DNA of 64,000 nucleotides from NCBI GenBank assembly GCA_037043455.1, contig JAWPHD010011244.1, forward strand, positions 1-64,000, given 5' to 3'. The notes beneath the pieces were generated by a model. The model was not told where the DNA came from. It saw only the letters and a list, made by a program, of their open reading frames with translations, and did no database searches. The position numbers and the translations under genes are program-made. Of this stretch, positions 32,215 to 42,420 are shown piece after piece (position 1 is the stretch's first letter; each line of letters starts with the position of its first letter). The DNA comes from Cyrtodaria siliqua. Its lineage: Eukaryota; Mollusca; Bivalvia; Adapedonta; Hiatellidae.

Positions 32215-33090
32215 TTACACTTTACTAATTTTAACAAGAGTTATAGACCTTTTATGAATTCTGTTTTGTCCTGTGCCAGGGATAATGCGAATTTCGTGTG
32301 TTCACAATAACTGCAGTAAACGGTTTCCGATTTCCACTAAATGATGTATGGTGTAAGGCCTTATACCTACAAGGCCTTTGACAAGTTCAATACTGAGTAA
32401 AACTGACTTGCTTGAAAGAGTTATTACCCTTGGTTATTGAAAGAATAGGCACATTTTAGCTTGAGTACACACATTACTTTAGTAAACGGATTCGGATCTT
32501 CACATCATTTAGTGTGAGACTTTATATGAATTTGAACTTTGACAAGATGACAATGAGCAGAATTGACACCTGCCTTACTGAGTTATTGCCCTTGATTATT
32601 GCAAAAATGCAAATTTCAGCTTTCGTACACAATACATTAAATAAATTGGTTTCGATTTTCACACAGTTTGGCGTGTAACTTTATATCAAACGGATTTCAG
32701 ACAGGTTAGACGAGTATCAAGTTATTTCTCTAAATTGTCGAAAAATTCGATCGTCTGATTGTTTCCTACTTTCCTTTGAAATATCATCAATTACAGTGTA
32801 ATATTCTAATTGAACAAAAAGGATATCGTCCTCTGACTAAGGAGCGTGATTTTTTTCACGATGATTGTAATAAATAGCATTTGATTTTTCATGCTTTTTG
32901 GGGTAATATTATTAAGGTCTCGGTTTTGTTTGACAATGAGAACAATTGAGGAATGGTTTACAAAGTTATCGCCCTTGATGTTTGCCACAATTTAAATGTC
33001 AGACTGAGTACACGGCAACTTCAGTAAACGAGTTCTGATTCTCACTAATATGTAGTTGAAGGGTTTTGGACAATTACACCATGTGGACTT
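32215..33090 (+). repeat. Tandem array of ~180-bp degenerate units
   Basis: GAGTTATTRCCCTTG-type cores are at 32229, 32417, 32577 and 32963. Units carry GTACACA and GTAAACGGATTCSGATYTTCAC-type stretches and TTGACAAG. Period about 160-190 bp with an irregular third gap. It is similar in style to other bivalve Helentron-like arrays, but no ends are visible. Confidence 0.65.
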
Positions 33091-33119
33091 GTCACGTAGT
33101 TGTTTTCGAAGCATTTATA

Positions 33120-33535
33120 TTCATATAAGATAATATTTTTTACACATATGGAACTAGTTAAGTATGACACTACTGTTTATAGACAAATTGTTGGAATCCC
33201 AAATGAGAACGAAATGTGAAACTGTTGTTGCAGATTTGTTTTTGTTTTCTTATGTTAGAGGTTTCATTTTTAGTCTTTTACCAGATACGCTTAGGCAGAT
33301 GTAATCGAAGCCTTTTATTATACCTCTTTGTATATGGATGATATTTTGGACAATTACAACCCTTTCTTTTCTTTACTACATATACTTTCTTTCCAAAGAA
33401 CATCACCTCAAAAAAGCTAATATTTCACATAGTTGCTATATCTTCTTTACTCGATTTACATCTCGCGATTGAAACTGAGAAATAATAAGCCAACTCTATG
33501 ACAAGAGAGATCATTTCAATTTTGACACTGTTAAG
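33120..33535 (+). pseudogene. Family P RT core fragment
   Basis: Degenerate plus-strand core: the YGTTVCRQIVGIP equivalent (33150-33200), then the region of DADLFLFSYVRGF (33228-33270), a YMDDILDN motif (catalytic pair; about 33335-33355), and the SFLDLHLAIE / YDKRDHFNFDTV end (33445-33535). Stops and frame changes are numerous. Confidence 0.7.
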
Positions 33536-33540
33536 GGCAC

Positions 33541-33760
33541 GACTTAACAATATTAAAGACAACCATCGAACGTTAACGTCCTTTCAGGATTTAGGTAGAC
33601 GTCATCATAGGTCCACAATCTTTCCGGCGATCGCACAATCAAGTGGAAAGCAAAGCGGTGAACTGTAAATGGGTCAACCACTAAACATGCAGTGCGTTGC
33701 AAAATAATAAGGTGACAACCTCCTTTGATAAGCTTTTAACAGTGATCATTACCCAATCTT
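33541..33760 (-). pseudogene. Family P RT C-terminus, opposite strand
   Basis: Directly next to the plus-strand core, a minus-strand piece gives the C-terminal block (ACLVVDPFTVHRFAF, GQIVDPMMTST) and the start of the 3' region. The tail-to-tail arrangement is not what twin priming gives (that would be head-to-head), so it reflects separate insertions or an inversion. Confidence 0.75.
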
Positions 33761-34239
33761 TATCAGGATCACCATGTGACTCTTTCAACGTCTTAGAAAA
33801 TAGTCTGCGATTACGTCATAATTTGTCACATGACCATAGCTAAAATATCAAAATGTTTATCAGAAATCATCTCCGCGACCTGACACCACTAATGCCATGG
33901 GGTGATGCTGAGTGGTAAACAATCGAAGGGAACTCCGCTTACTTTGGACATTTTTGATGAATTTAGGTTAGTATTTTAATTTTAGGTAGGCTGTTACAGC
34001 TATGAAATTTTAGAAAGTGATGGTAAGAACAAACGCTATAATGCAACCCTATGGAAAACGCAATGGCAGAGTCCATTTTGATTGTTTTAATGGCGGAGTG
34101 ATATGCCAAATAATACATTTTATTCTACCGCAGTATAATGCTGAGCAAACATTAGTGTTTATTCACTAAAATAAATATTGAATAAGAGCAATAAGCTTAT
34201 ATATGAAAAAGCTTGCATATACGTCACGTTTACTGCATT
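33761..34239. other. Unannotated DNA between family P pieces
   Basis: No open frame and no repeat match found within the window. Confidence 0.5.
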
Positions 34240-34445
34240 CTTTTTCAAGACAGTAATAACGACCAAAATATATTAATCCAAAAGTTAGCATAAGCTTTAG
34301 CACAATATTGTGTTACGTGATCTAAAGCGGCAGTAAGACAGGACGTTATACCTTTGGAGATGTCTGTAGTGGTGCAGACACTAGAAATAGGAAGAAAGTG
34401 TGCTTTATTAGGCTGTTTTAGTAAATTAGGAATCCCGTACATAGT
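34240..34445 (-). pseudogene. Family P RT N-terminal fragment
   Basis: The 65-codon minus-strand frame 34245-34442 reads YGIPNLLKQPNKAHFLPISS, VCTTTDISKGITSCLTAALD and HVTQYCAKAYANFWIN, the N-terminal fingers region of the family P RT (equivalent to the part preceding FWSIKNSG in the 34.7-kb copy). It is the most N-terminal RT sequence of the family in this window. The copy is 3'-truncated here. Confidence 0.75.
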
Positions 34446-34675
34446 TGGAAGTTTGTTTTGCTTTTCATGTACTCCAGCTTTAATAGTACTTCATTGAGTT
34501 TTATATCCGGACAAACCTTTGCAAAGCTTTATTATCATAACCCTAATTTACTTAAAGTATTGTCAGAACACTTCTGCTACAAGGTCTGTCACAGCGTGAA
34601 TACTGTAGTGACTATATGTACAGACTTTTTAAGATTAATGGTCATTATCACATTCCTACAATCTGTGTTAAACTA

Positions 34676-36398
34676 AAGATCACGTTAAACTGTATTGTGA
34701 TAAAACCTATGAAAACTCTTGGATTAATTTATTTTGGTCTATAAAAAATTCAGGAGACGTTCTTGATAAAATGTTCAAGAAAGGTCAAGTTTCATCAATA
34801 AGCACTTATGACTTCTCTACACTATATACAACCTTACCACATCACCTTATTAAAGACAAGCTAATTTCTCTTATTCAAAAAACATTTGCTAGAGAAAATA
34901 CTACAATTTTGGCATGTAATAATATAAAAGCGTTTTTTACTAACGGCAGTTTTGACAATTATACTATGTGGACTTGCTATGAAGTTTGTGAAGCACTCAT
35001 CTTCCTATTAGATAATATTTTCGTCAGGTATGGAACCACCGTTTGTAGACAAATTGTTGGTATCCCTATGGGTACGAACTGTGCACCACTTGTCGCAGAT
35101 TTGTTCTTATTTTGCTATGAAAGGGATTTCATGTTGAGTCTTTGACCAGATACCCAGGCAGATGTTATTGAAGCCTTTAATGATACCTCTCGGTATCTGG
35201 ATGACATATTGAACATTGACACCCTTTCTTTCCAACTATGGTTAATTATATTTATCCTAAAGAACTTCAGCTTAACAAAGCTAATATATCTGATAATAAC
35301 GCTTCTTTTCTTGATTTAGATCTCTCGATTGAAAATGGTAAAATAATTAGCAAAATCTATGACAAGAGAGATGATTTTAATTTTGACATTGTTAATTATC
35401 CTCACTTGGATGGGGATGTTCCCCGAGCAACTTCTTATGGGGTATATGTGTCTCAACTTATTCGTTTTTCTAGAGCTTGTACTCGAGTTGAGGACTTTAA
35501 TATTCGTAATCTTTGTATAACTAAAAAGTTACTCAATCAGGGTTACCGTTACCATAAACTTCGTAAAACCTTTGCAAAATGTTATTATCGTAACTCTGAT
35601 CTTCTTTCCAAATATAAAAGTAATTTAAGGACTCTTCTGCGACAAGGACTATCACAACCTGACTTCTATGCTGATGTGATTGATAAACTTCGTAAGATTC
35701 TAGGTCATGATCACTTTCATACTATCTTTGTTAAACTTGTTAAAAAGTTTATCAAAAGAGGTTATGACACTATCATTTTGCAACGTACTGAATGCTTGGT
35801 GGTGGACCCTTTTACAGTTCGCCACTATGCTTTCCTCTTTAATTGTACGATGACCAGACAGGCTGTGGACCCTATGATGACGCCTACCTAAAGCCCATTG
35901 GGACGGTGGCGTTTGATGTTTGTCCATGATCTTTCTTGTCGTGCCCTTAATGGTTTATTCTCTTACTGCTCTGGCTTCTGCAAAGTCATTGAGTACCTTC
36001 ATTGTGGCTTTCAAGGCTATTGTTTTTTTTGTATTATATTTACACGAGCATATTTGTGTTTTACTTATATTGCCTATTGATGCTGCCTTGTTGGTTAGAG
36101 ATTAGATCATGGCGGGGATTTCTTTATTTACACTGTCCTGTTTTAATGGGATGACAGTAGGGTAAGTGTGAGGTTTGGTGCACCCTAGAACCGGTTTAAT
36201 CCCCCAGTGGCCTACTTTGCCACTGACCGTTCCAAGGCGGTAGCCCTATTGTCAACCCTTTTTGTGTTTGTGATGTCGTTTGCATTTATTATTGCTTTTC
36301 CCTTCTTCTTTGTCTGTTTGCGTGTTTGTTTCTGTGTTTTGTGGTTTACTGTCCTCCTTGAATGCTACTTTCCCTGTCCGATCTTTTTATATTTCTTT
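34676..36398 (+). mobile_element. Young family P copy, nested in an older one
   Basis: A 1.7-kb 5'-truncated copy starting inside the RT N-terminal part (DHVKLYCDKTYENSWINLFW) and ending at the family's exact 3' end, CTGTCCGATCTTTTTATATT then TCTT. TGTTAA occurs on both sides (34666-34671 and 36399-36404) as a possible short target-site duplication. The 3' untranslated region (35892-36398) contains the GGTTTAA, ACTGACCGTTCCAAGGCGG and GTCAACCC core. The best preserved copy of the family here. Confidence 0.85.
34690..35891 (+). pseudogene. Family P reverse transcriptase (best copy)
   Basis: A single-domain RT with all catalytic residues visible: TYDFSTLYTTLPH (motif A Asp) at 34804-34842, RQIVGIPMGTNCAPLVADLF (motif B) at 35047-35106, and RYLDDILNID (motif C; YLDD codons at 35194-35205). 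Then FLDLDLSIENGKIISKIYDK and GVYVSQLIRFSRACTRVEDF, a helical thumb with YRYHKLRKTFAKCYYRNSDL, and the C-terminal DPFTVRHYAF to PMMTPT. The FLDL-type block after motif C is typical of Penelope-like RTs. One stop (35143-35145) and one frameshift near 35215-35225 separate the two frames (34771-35145 and 35238-35891). No GIY-YIG endonuclease follows; in the permuted Naiad/Coprina-type clades it would lie upstream, which is missing from every copy here. Clade is therefore unsettled. Confidence 0.85.
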
Positions 36399-36548
36399 TG
36401 TTAACAAACATAACAAAATAGGATATGACCCTATCTTTATGCAATACACTGCATGTTTAGATGTTGACCCATTTACAGTTCGCCACAATGCTTTACAATT
36501 AATGTTGCGATGACCCGACAGATTTTGAACCCTATGATGACTTCTACT

Positions 36549-36681
36549 CACAGGCATTTATTACGATATATAATATAGAAGGCTAGAGAGAATATAGTTA
36601 TAGTATATGTATATAGTAAAGGGCATTCTTCTGCTCTCTATCTCTATCCTTCTATACTATATATCGTAATGAATGCATGTG
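36549..36681. mobile_element. 133-bp MITE with ~40-bp terminal inverted repeats
   Basis: It begins CACAGGCATTTATTACGATA and ends TATCGTAATGAATGCATGTG. The two ends are inverted repeats over about 40 bp (ATTACGATATATARTATAGAAGG core). Flanked by CTTCTACT (36541-36548) and CTTCTACC (36682-36689), an 8-bp target-site duplication with one mismatch, which interrupts the stop region of the old family P RT. The 8-bp duplication would suit hAT-type mobilisation, but the ends lack a typical CAGGG, so the superfamily is open. Confidence 0.85.
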
Positions 36682-37170
36682 CTTCTACCTAAATAGGCCT
36701 AATGTTTTATTTAATATTGTCTTATCGTCATCATTCTTTTTTTGTCCTGGCTTCTGACAAGTATTTGCTCTGTGGCTTTCTGGGAATTTTTATTCATATA
36801 TACATGATCATGTTGTGTTATACTTGTATTGCCTACTTATTGCTATTCATGCTTCCTAGTTTGTAAGGGGTTATAGCCTGGCTGGTCGAATTTTATTGGA
36901 ATGAAAATAGGGTAAGAGTGAGGTATGGTGCACTCTAGAACTTGGTTTAACCCCAGCAGCCTTTATGTCACTGACCATTCCATTCCAAGGAGGTACCCAT
37001 ACTGTCACTGACCATTCCAAGGAGGTACCCATATTTCAACCGTTTGAGTTTGCCATTTCGCATACTTTGCTCTTTTCTATTCTTGTGATTGGTGTTTGTT
37101 TCAAATACGTGTGTTTGATTGATTGACTGTGTTCTGTGAATGTTATATTTCCTTCTCGACTTTTATACCA

Positions 37171-37500
37171 TAATTTGTTTTTGACTCGAAATAGGATATG
37201 GATCACATTTAGTGATACTTATAGTTTTTAACTGTAAACATGATTCTATTACACTATTTAATACATTGCGTCCCATGGATCAAGGCGATACAAACCGTAG
37301 GAAAATATTCAAGTTCATGATGTGTTTGAGAAACGTTGACACACTTCTTAACCAGAAGTTGCCTTTTCAATCAATCAGAACCTAGAATTGAAACTCAAGG
37401 TCACAAAAACACCAATGATTGTTGAACAGTTAATGATCATATGTAACAAAAGTGCAAATTTCAAATAAATCATTTAGATAATATTCAAGATGTTTTGGAG
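37171..37500. other. Spacer
   Basis: No gene or repeat seen between the old family P copy and the following degenerate array. Confidence 0.5.
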
Positions 37501-38400
37501 AAACTCTGTCAGACGTCATACCCAAACAATGACGTCGCTCAATCGCCTTCCAACGAAACTAGTCAATAAAAACCCCGTTATTTTTCTAAAAAATACAATC
37601 AAACGTCTGTGACAAAATAGTGAACCAATTTGGAAGTTTACAATTTGATAAGACAGTAATTGCAGTAACTACTATTCTATTTTCAAGGTAAATTAAAGGT
37701 CCATAACTGTATTAAGAAATCTAAAAGAACGGATTCTAAATATCTGCCAGTATGTTAATGCTATTAAGACTTCACACTAAACGATATGGTTTAATCCCTA
37801 AACAGTTAAAGATAGTTGTTGCAATAACCATAGTTTCTAAATAAATTAAGGGCCATACCTCTATTCCAAAATGGCAAAACAATTTGATGTATCATAAATA
37901 TTATTAACATATACTGGTATCCTATTTGTATATAAAATTTGCACCCAAAATGTTGTTTAATTTTCAACAAAACTTGATTAATAAACATAAACTCAACACA
38001 AAAATATATTTTCGTAGAAAATCAGGGGCCATAACTCTATTTAGAAAAGGCAAAGGTACACATTGATCGTAAGGAAGTGATGTCTGTTTGATATAAGGCT
38101 TCACAGCAATTTAAGTTAAAATCCAAAATAAGATGAAGAAGTTATCAAAACCTTGCACCTAAGCTTTACCCAAAATGTGCATTTTTGTTAAGTAACTTAG
38201 GGGTCATAACTCTATTCTGAAAAGGAGAAAATCGGCCTTGCTCATAAGAAAGTGGCATCTTAATAATATAACATTTCACAGTAAAGTTGGTTTTAACCGA
38301 AAACAATTTACAGAAGTTATTAACAACGTGCATGAAAGCTTTAGCCAAAAGGTGGATGCCCGTCCCTCCATCTGCCCGCCATCGTCAATCCTTAAACCGC
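37501..38400 (+). repeat. Tandem array of ~170-bp degenerate units
   Basis: Cores of the type TTAGGGGCCATAACTCTATT occur near 37690, 37847, 38022 and 38192, a period of about 155-175 bp, with ACTTCACAG/CACACTAAA-type and TTGCACC blocks between. The right side ends in GGATGCCCGTCCCTCCATC (38352-38370), a decayed GTCCGTCC tract. Probably the remains of a Helentron-like element on the minus strand. Confidence 0.6.
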
Positions 38401-38559
38401 TTTTGATTTAAAAATAAATAATTGAAAATTGCATTCGGCATAAACAGAATATAATTACGCGTGCTTATGTCTTATTTATGTACAAAACAAAATCATATAG
38501 CGAAAATATAAACTTGTACACATTTTTTCTTTGAATATCAATATTTTCTTATCACTTAT

Positions 38560-38740
38560 GGGCTTCCGTAGAAAATGCGTTGGTGTTACGAAATGCAAAG
38601 AATACCATTAATCCATACAGTGGTTTCGTATAGAGTACAGTTTCTGCTATTGATATGCAAAAAATCACGAGTATATCTTTCCGGGTAAACCAAAAGTGTT
38701 TTTTTGCACGATACGAGAAGTTGGGTCCCAGCCTAATAAG
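38560..38740 (-). repeat. Dispersed repeat, inverted partner of 31890-32050
   Basis: Reverse-complement match to 31890-32050, containing AGTATATCTTTCCGGGTAAA, GAAATGCAAAGAATACCAT and TTGGGTCCCAGCCTAATAAG. The copies are equally decayed. The family is unknown to me. Confidence 0.75.
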
Positions 38741-38989
38741 AGTCAGCTGTGGTAATTTTGCGTCTTTAATAATATTGAGATTTAAAGAGTTTATATATAG
38801 ATGTACTTATTAAAATGAGTACTGGTATGTTAAATCAAATAGCACATAATTATAGTCTGATGATAATAACGTTCGACTAAATCTTTTCACAGGGCATTTA
38901 ACGAAAGAATCACGAAATACCAGCGAAATAGAGTTATTATACCTGCAAATTGTCTCATTACATATCTCACATAATAATTTTAATATTTC

Positions 38990-40748
38990 ATATTTGTTGT
39001 AACTTATTACACGAGAATGCTTGCCGGAAATATCCTAATGTTCGTAAGCATAAACACCGCTGGCACAGAGTGCTCGGTTTCCGCTGTTCCGAGTCATCAG
39101 CATAGTTAATTTCAGGAGAGTAGTTACTTTCAGGAGAGTAAAGCTTCTGTTCAAATTGAATGTGTCGTTTGCAGTTTTTAATGGAATGACCATACATGGA
39201 CTTTCGCTGCCATCTGCATTCGCTAGTTGCATGGCTGGTCATTTTGCAGACTGAGCAGTATACCTTCCGACTATCACGATGATCCCAGCGTTGATCCTTT
39301 CCTGACCAAGCGTCTCCATGATCCTGAATAGGCACACGTCTGGTTGGTGATTGTGCCTGTCGCTTAATTATTGGCAAACATCGATTGACACACGAGACTA
39401 ATTTCCGGCGGCCAAGTATATTTAGATGAATGCCGTCTTGGGCATAGTATATCTCAACTGTGCTGCCGTTACCTTAGATGAGCGAGCTGTAAGGATCAAT
39501 ACAGTTTACCTCCATGTCGTGTCTGATCTTGGGCAAAGTGTACATACATAGACTGTCATTTTTCGCCACTGTAAAAGCTCAATAGCGTGTTTGATATTCA
39601 CTTATATCCAAGTTTCGAAGGTTAAATGATATATCTCTTGCTTTTGCACCTGGACACGATCTTATATCTGTGTTCACAGAAAGTCCGCGCCTTTTGATGC
39701 CTTCGAATATGGAATCTCCTAGTAATGTTTTTGAGGGGTTTTGTTGAATGGGTTCATCCAAGACTGTGATATCACCCGTCACCGCGGCCGTGGATCTGTT
39801 TTCCTTTGGAGCAGATGTGTGCTTAACAATCGTTTCATCCGTACGTGGTGACTGTTCACGTCTTTGAAGGTGTTGATGTATGCCTTTCAAAGTGTCCATG
39901 CCAGATTGCAATCGCCGTTGCATGCTATCAGTGTGGCTGGTGAGATTGGTGCTTATTTCCTGTGTACAACCTGATAATGTGTCCAATCTATCGTTGGAAT
40001 GCGCAGTTGACAGCGAGATGTGCTTCTTCACACTGCACATTTCATCCTTTAATTGACATATTTGTACGATAGATGATTTAATATGTTCCGACAAACACAC
40101 CCGTTGTCCTTTTATTTCACTGTAAATTTGATGAATCGGATCAACATCGTTCGACTTAAAATTGTTTTCATCACATATCGGCGATTTTTCTACCGGAAAC
40201 ACATTTTCATCCAAATCGGTCCCTGTATTTGCGGACGGAACTTCCGGCGAAGCGCAATCTTCCTGGACAAACGATACATTTGCATTTGTATAATCAACGG
40301 AGCTGCCAAAACTCCGAAGATCGTTCTCAACTGTCGCTAACATATTTATCAAGTCAGTTTTCACGAAGTGGTGTGGATTTCTACCATTAACCAAGTACGA
40401 ACACTTTGTGTGATACATGTTGAGTATGGAGAGATTTTGTTTTCCTTTCGCTACCTTATATTTGATCTCAACAATGTTTCCTTATTTATCTAACACGGGC
40501 GTGTATGTTTAGCCGTAGTTTTGACTGTCCGTGCGATAATAATGCCCATCGATAGACTTAATAAGTTCGTGCATCCCGGTATTTAGCAGAATTTTAATGC
40601 CTCCACCAGTTTCTTCAATCTGAATCTCACTTCTGTTCGTGAAATTTAGCTTTTTCTCCAACGCTCTGCTTACATTTAGAGTAAATTTCCTGACTTCCGT
40701 ATTTTCGCAAATTACTCCATCGTTTTCCGTTAGTTGAAGTTGAGCCAT
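38990..40748 (-). pseudogene. LINE ORF1 with SGNH-esterase and CCHC motifs
   Basis: Minus-strand ORF1 of a LINE, in three frames (40748-40509, 40418-39579, 39377-38990) that read as one decayed protein. Start: MAQLQLTENDGVICENTEVR; next VEIKYKVAKGKQNLSI and CSYLVNGRNPHHFVKTDL, a long acidic and coiled-coil middle (SEHIKSSIVQICQLKDEMCS), then KTLLGDSIFEGIKRRGLS, the GDS block of SGNH/GDSL esterases. After a stop and a deletion, AQDGIHLNILGRRKLVS gives the DxxH block. The C-terminus has a good CX2CX4HX4C knuckle, CSVCKMTSHATSEC; a second one has lost its cysteines. The GxND block is missing. Esterase-type ORF1 proteins are known from CR1-like LINEs. No ORF2 follows, so this is a fragment. Confidence 0.7.
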
Positions 40749-41000
40749 TCTTCCATAAACTCAAAGGGCCGGTGCAATACTTATATCAAAAACTAAATTA
40801 ATGACATGACGTAATAAAATTCTAATATTTTACGGAGCTTCAGAGCAACTGTCACAGTAGCTCTACTGCATTAAAACTTGACAACATGAGAAACAAAAGC
40901 TGTCGGAGAACAGCGCAGCTCGACTATTCGATTTTTCAGAGAATAATAAATTATATAGCTAGTATATACCATCAGAAAACAAGGTTAAAACAAAAACAAG
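40749..41000. other. Upstream of the ORF1 fragment, nothing recognised
   Basis: May hold the LINE 5' untranslated region, but no promoter element is visible. Confidence 0.4.
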
Positions 41001-41355
41001 GCTAAAACAATGTGGGGTGGGGTTGGGGGATGGGGCTTGTATAGGCAACATATATGTGCAAGAAGCTATGTGTAAGAATTGACCAAAACAACAAAGAAAT
41101 ATGTAAAAGAATAAAAATAAAATATTCCAGTTTTGAGTTGGGTGTGGGGTGTTTGTGTGTGTGGGGGGTGGGTGGGGGGGGGTGGCGGGTTGGGGGGTGG
41201 GGGTGGCGGCGCAACACAGCTATGTGTAAGAATTAATCAAAACAACACAGAAATATGTGGGGGGGGAGGAAGAGATGCGGGGGTTTGGGGTTAGGGCAAC
41301 ATATATGTGTAAGAAGCTATGTAAGATTTGACCAAAACAACACAGAAATATGTAA
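41001..41355 (+). repeat. G-rich tandem repeat with G-quadruplex potential
   Basis: Three copies of a unit containing GCTATGTGTAAGAATTRAYC and AAAACAACACAGAAATATGT (41067-41105, 41219-41258, 41314-41352), alternating with G-rich spacers. The spacer 41162-41208 has six or more runs of three or more G within 47 bases, which should form G-quadruplexes. A minor ORF on each strand is composition-driven. Confidence 0.85.
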
Positions 41356-41690
41356 AAAAAAGAAATCCAGTTTTTCAATTTCTTTTGTTTTCTTACTTAA
41401 GTTTTGATTCGGTGGTTCCACTACTCCGGCCGATAAAAGGCTCTGGGTATTGTTTAACCACTCATAGGATATGTTGTCTGCTTTTTATACGCAGGCTTCA
41501 TAACCGCTGCTCCCAACTAAATTCCATTATGTTTATTTCGCTCTTTCGGGGCATTTCATTTTATTAGATACTGGGACCATACGCCGTACGACATGGGGAA
41601 TACGTTAAAGAAGGATAACTCCATGTCCACCGCCATATGCATGCAATCTTCGGGATGGTTAAAATGTTGTGCTGTTGATTTTATGAATAT
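41356..41690. other. Spacer
   Basis: No supported gene. The 79-codon frame here has no known motif. Confidence 0.5.
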
Positions 41691-41850
41691 TGAGTTCTGC
41701 TCAACCCGGGGCTAGAGGGCGTGAGCGGTAGCTAGCATATTTCACTAACACTCATTTACAGTCTCAATCAAACCGAGACTGCAATATTTCGTATGTGTCG
41801 TGCTCGGCCGTTTCCAAAGGTCCATTATCATACTCTTTTTTTTTTTAGAA
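41691..41850 (+). repeat. Dispersed repeat (shared with 43.5 and 59.7 kb)
   Basis: TCAACCCGGGGCTAGAGGGC, ACAGTCTCAATCAAACCGAG, ACTGCAATATTTCGTATGTG and TCGTGCTCGGCCGTTTCC mark this repeat. Parts recur at 43455-43545 (GTGCTAGGGGGCGTGAG, CTCAATAAAACCGAGTCTG) and 59680-59755 (CTGCAATATTTCGTATGTGT, GTGCTCGGCCGCTTCC). It contains the inverted pair AGTCTC...GAGACT. It resembles an abundant molluscan repeat, family not identified. Confidence 0.7.
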
Positions 41851-42029
41851 GGAGTGGGGAGGGGGAGGTGGAACAGACACATTTTAAAGGCTATCAGAAT
41901 TTGGGTTCCATGGGAACCGAGGGGTTACAGGAACCAAAATTACTTATGCAGTCCTTGAGATAATGCAATAAGTCGACGTCGACGCCGGATAGTCGAGCTA
42001 AATATGTGCTATACAAATCAAATACCCAC

Positions 42030-42420
42030 ACGCAATGACACAGGTCCGCACTGCACCTCAAACAAAGAGAAAATTAAATATACAATGTAAAGGACAATAC
42101 ACAACACAACGAATGATGAAGACGGGGTTACCGACTTGGAACGGTCATTAGGCAGTAAAGAAGGATAACAATATCGGACAGGGAAAGCAGCATTCAAGGA
42201 CGACAGTCAACCACAAAACACAAAAACAAACACGCAAACAGACAAACGAAAAGGCAAAAGTAATAAAAAATGCAAACGACATCACAAAGACAAAAGGGTT
42301 GACAATAGGGCTACCGCCTTGGAACGGTCAGTGGCAAAGTAGGCAACTGGGGGTTTAAACAGGTTCTAGGGGGCGTACTGGTTAGCCTAAATCGGTACGT
42401 GTACATAACCTCGCTATTAT
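42030..42420 (-). mobile_element. Second core-bearing repeat, split by a family P tail
   Basis: The outer copy resembles 61690-61845: CAGGTCCGCACTGCACCTCA on the left, the core GACTTGGAACGGTCATTAG, and TACTGGTTAGCCTAAATCGG on the right. Between GGCAGTAA (42162) and TACTGGTTAG (42378) a roughly 215-bp minus-strand family P 3' region is inserted, with its own core (CTTGGAACGGTCAGTGGCAA at 42319-42338). Thus two different repeats sharing the same core are nested. A core shared by unrelated bodies is what is seen for conserved SINE domains. Confidence 0.75.

Larger units (their letters stand above)
34500..37170 (+). mobile_element. Old family P copy, split by a younger one
   Basis: The first part, 34500-34675, matches the C-terminal RT block (TFAKLYYHNPNLL; compare TFAKCYYRNSDLL in the young copy). 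The second part, 36399-37170, continues with KKIRYDPIFMQYTACLDVDP, FTVRHNA and PMMTST, then the 3' untranslated region. It is interrupted by the young copy (34676-36398) and by a small inverted-repeat element (36549-36681). Its conserved core (36975-37040) is locally duplicated (CACTGACCATTCCAAGGAGG twice about 46 bp apart). More diverged than its inserted relative, hence older. Confidence 0.75.

Noticed and set aside
33120..33760. Twin-priming product of one insertion
   Set aside because: The two pieces are tail to tail; twin priming would give a 5' inverted, head-to-head arrangement.
34500..36540. Head-to-tail tandem of family P copies
   Set aside because: The outer pieces fit together as one older copy interrupted by the younger one, so nesting explains it better.
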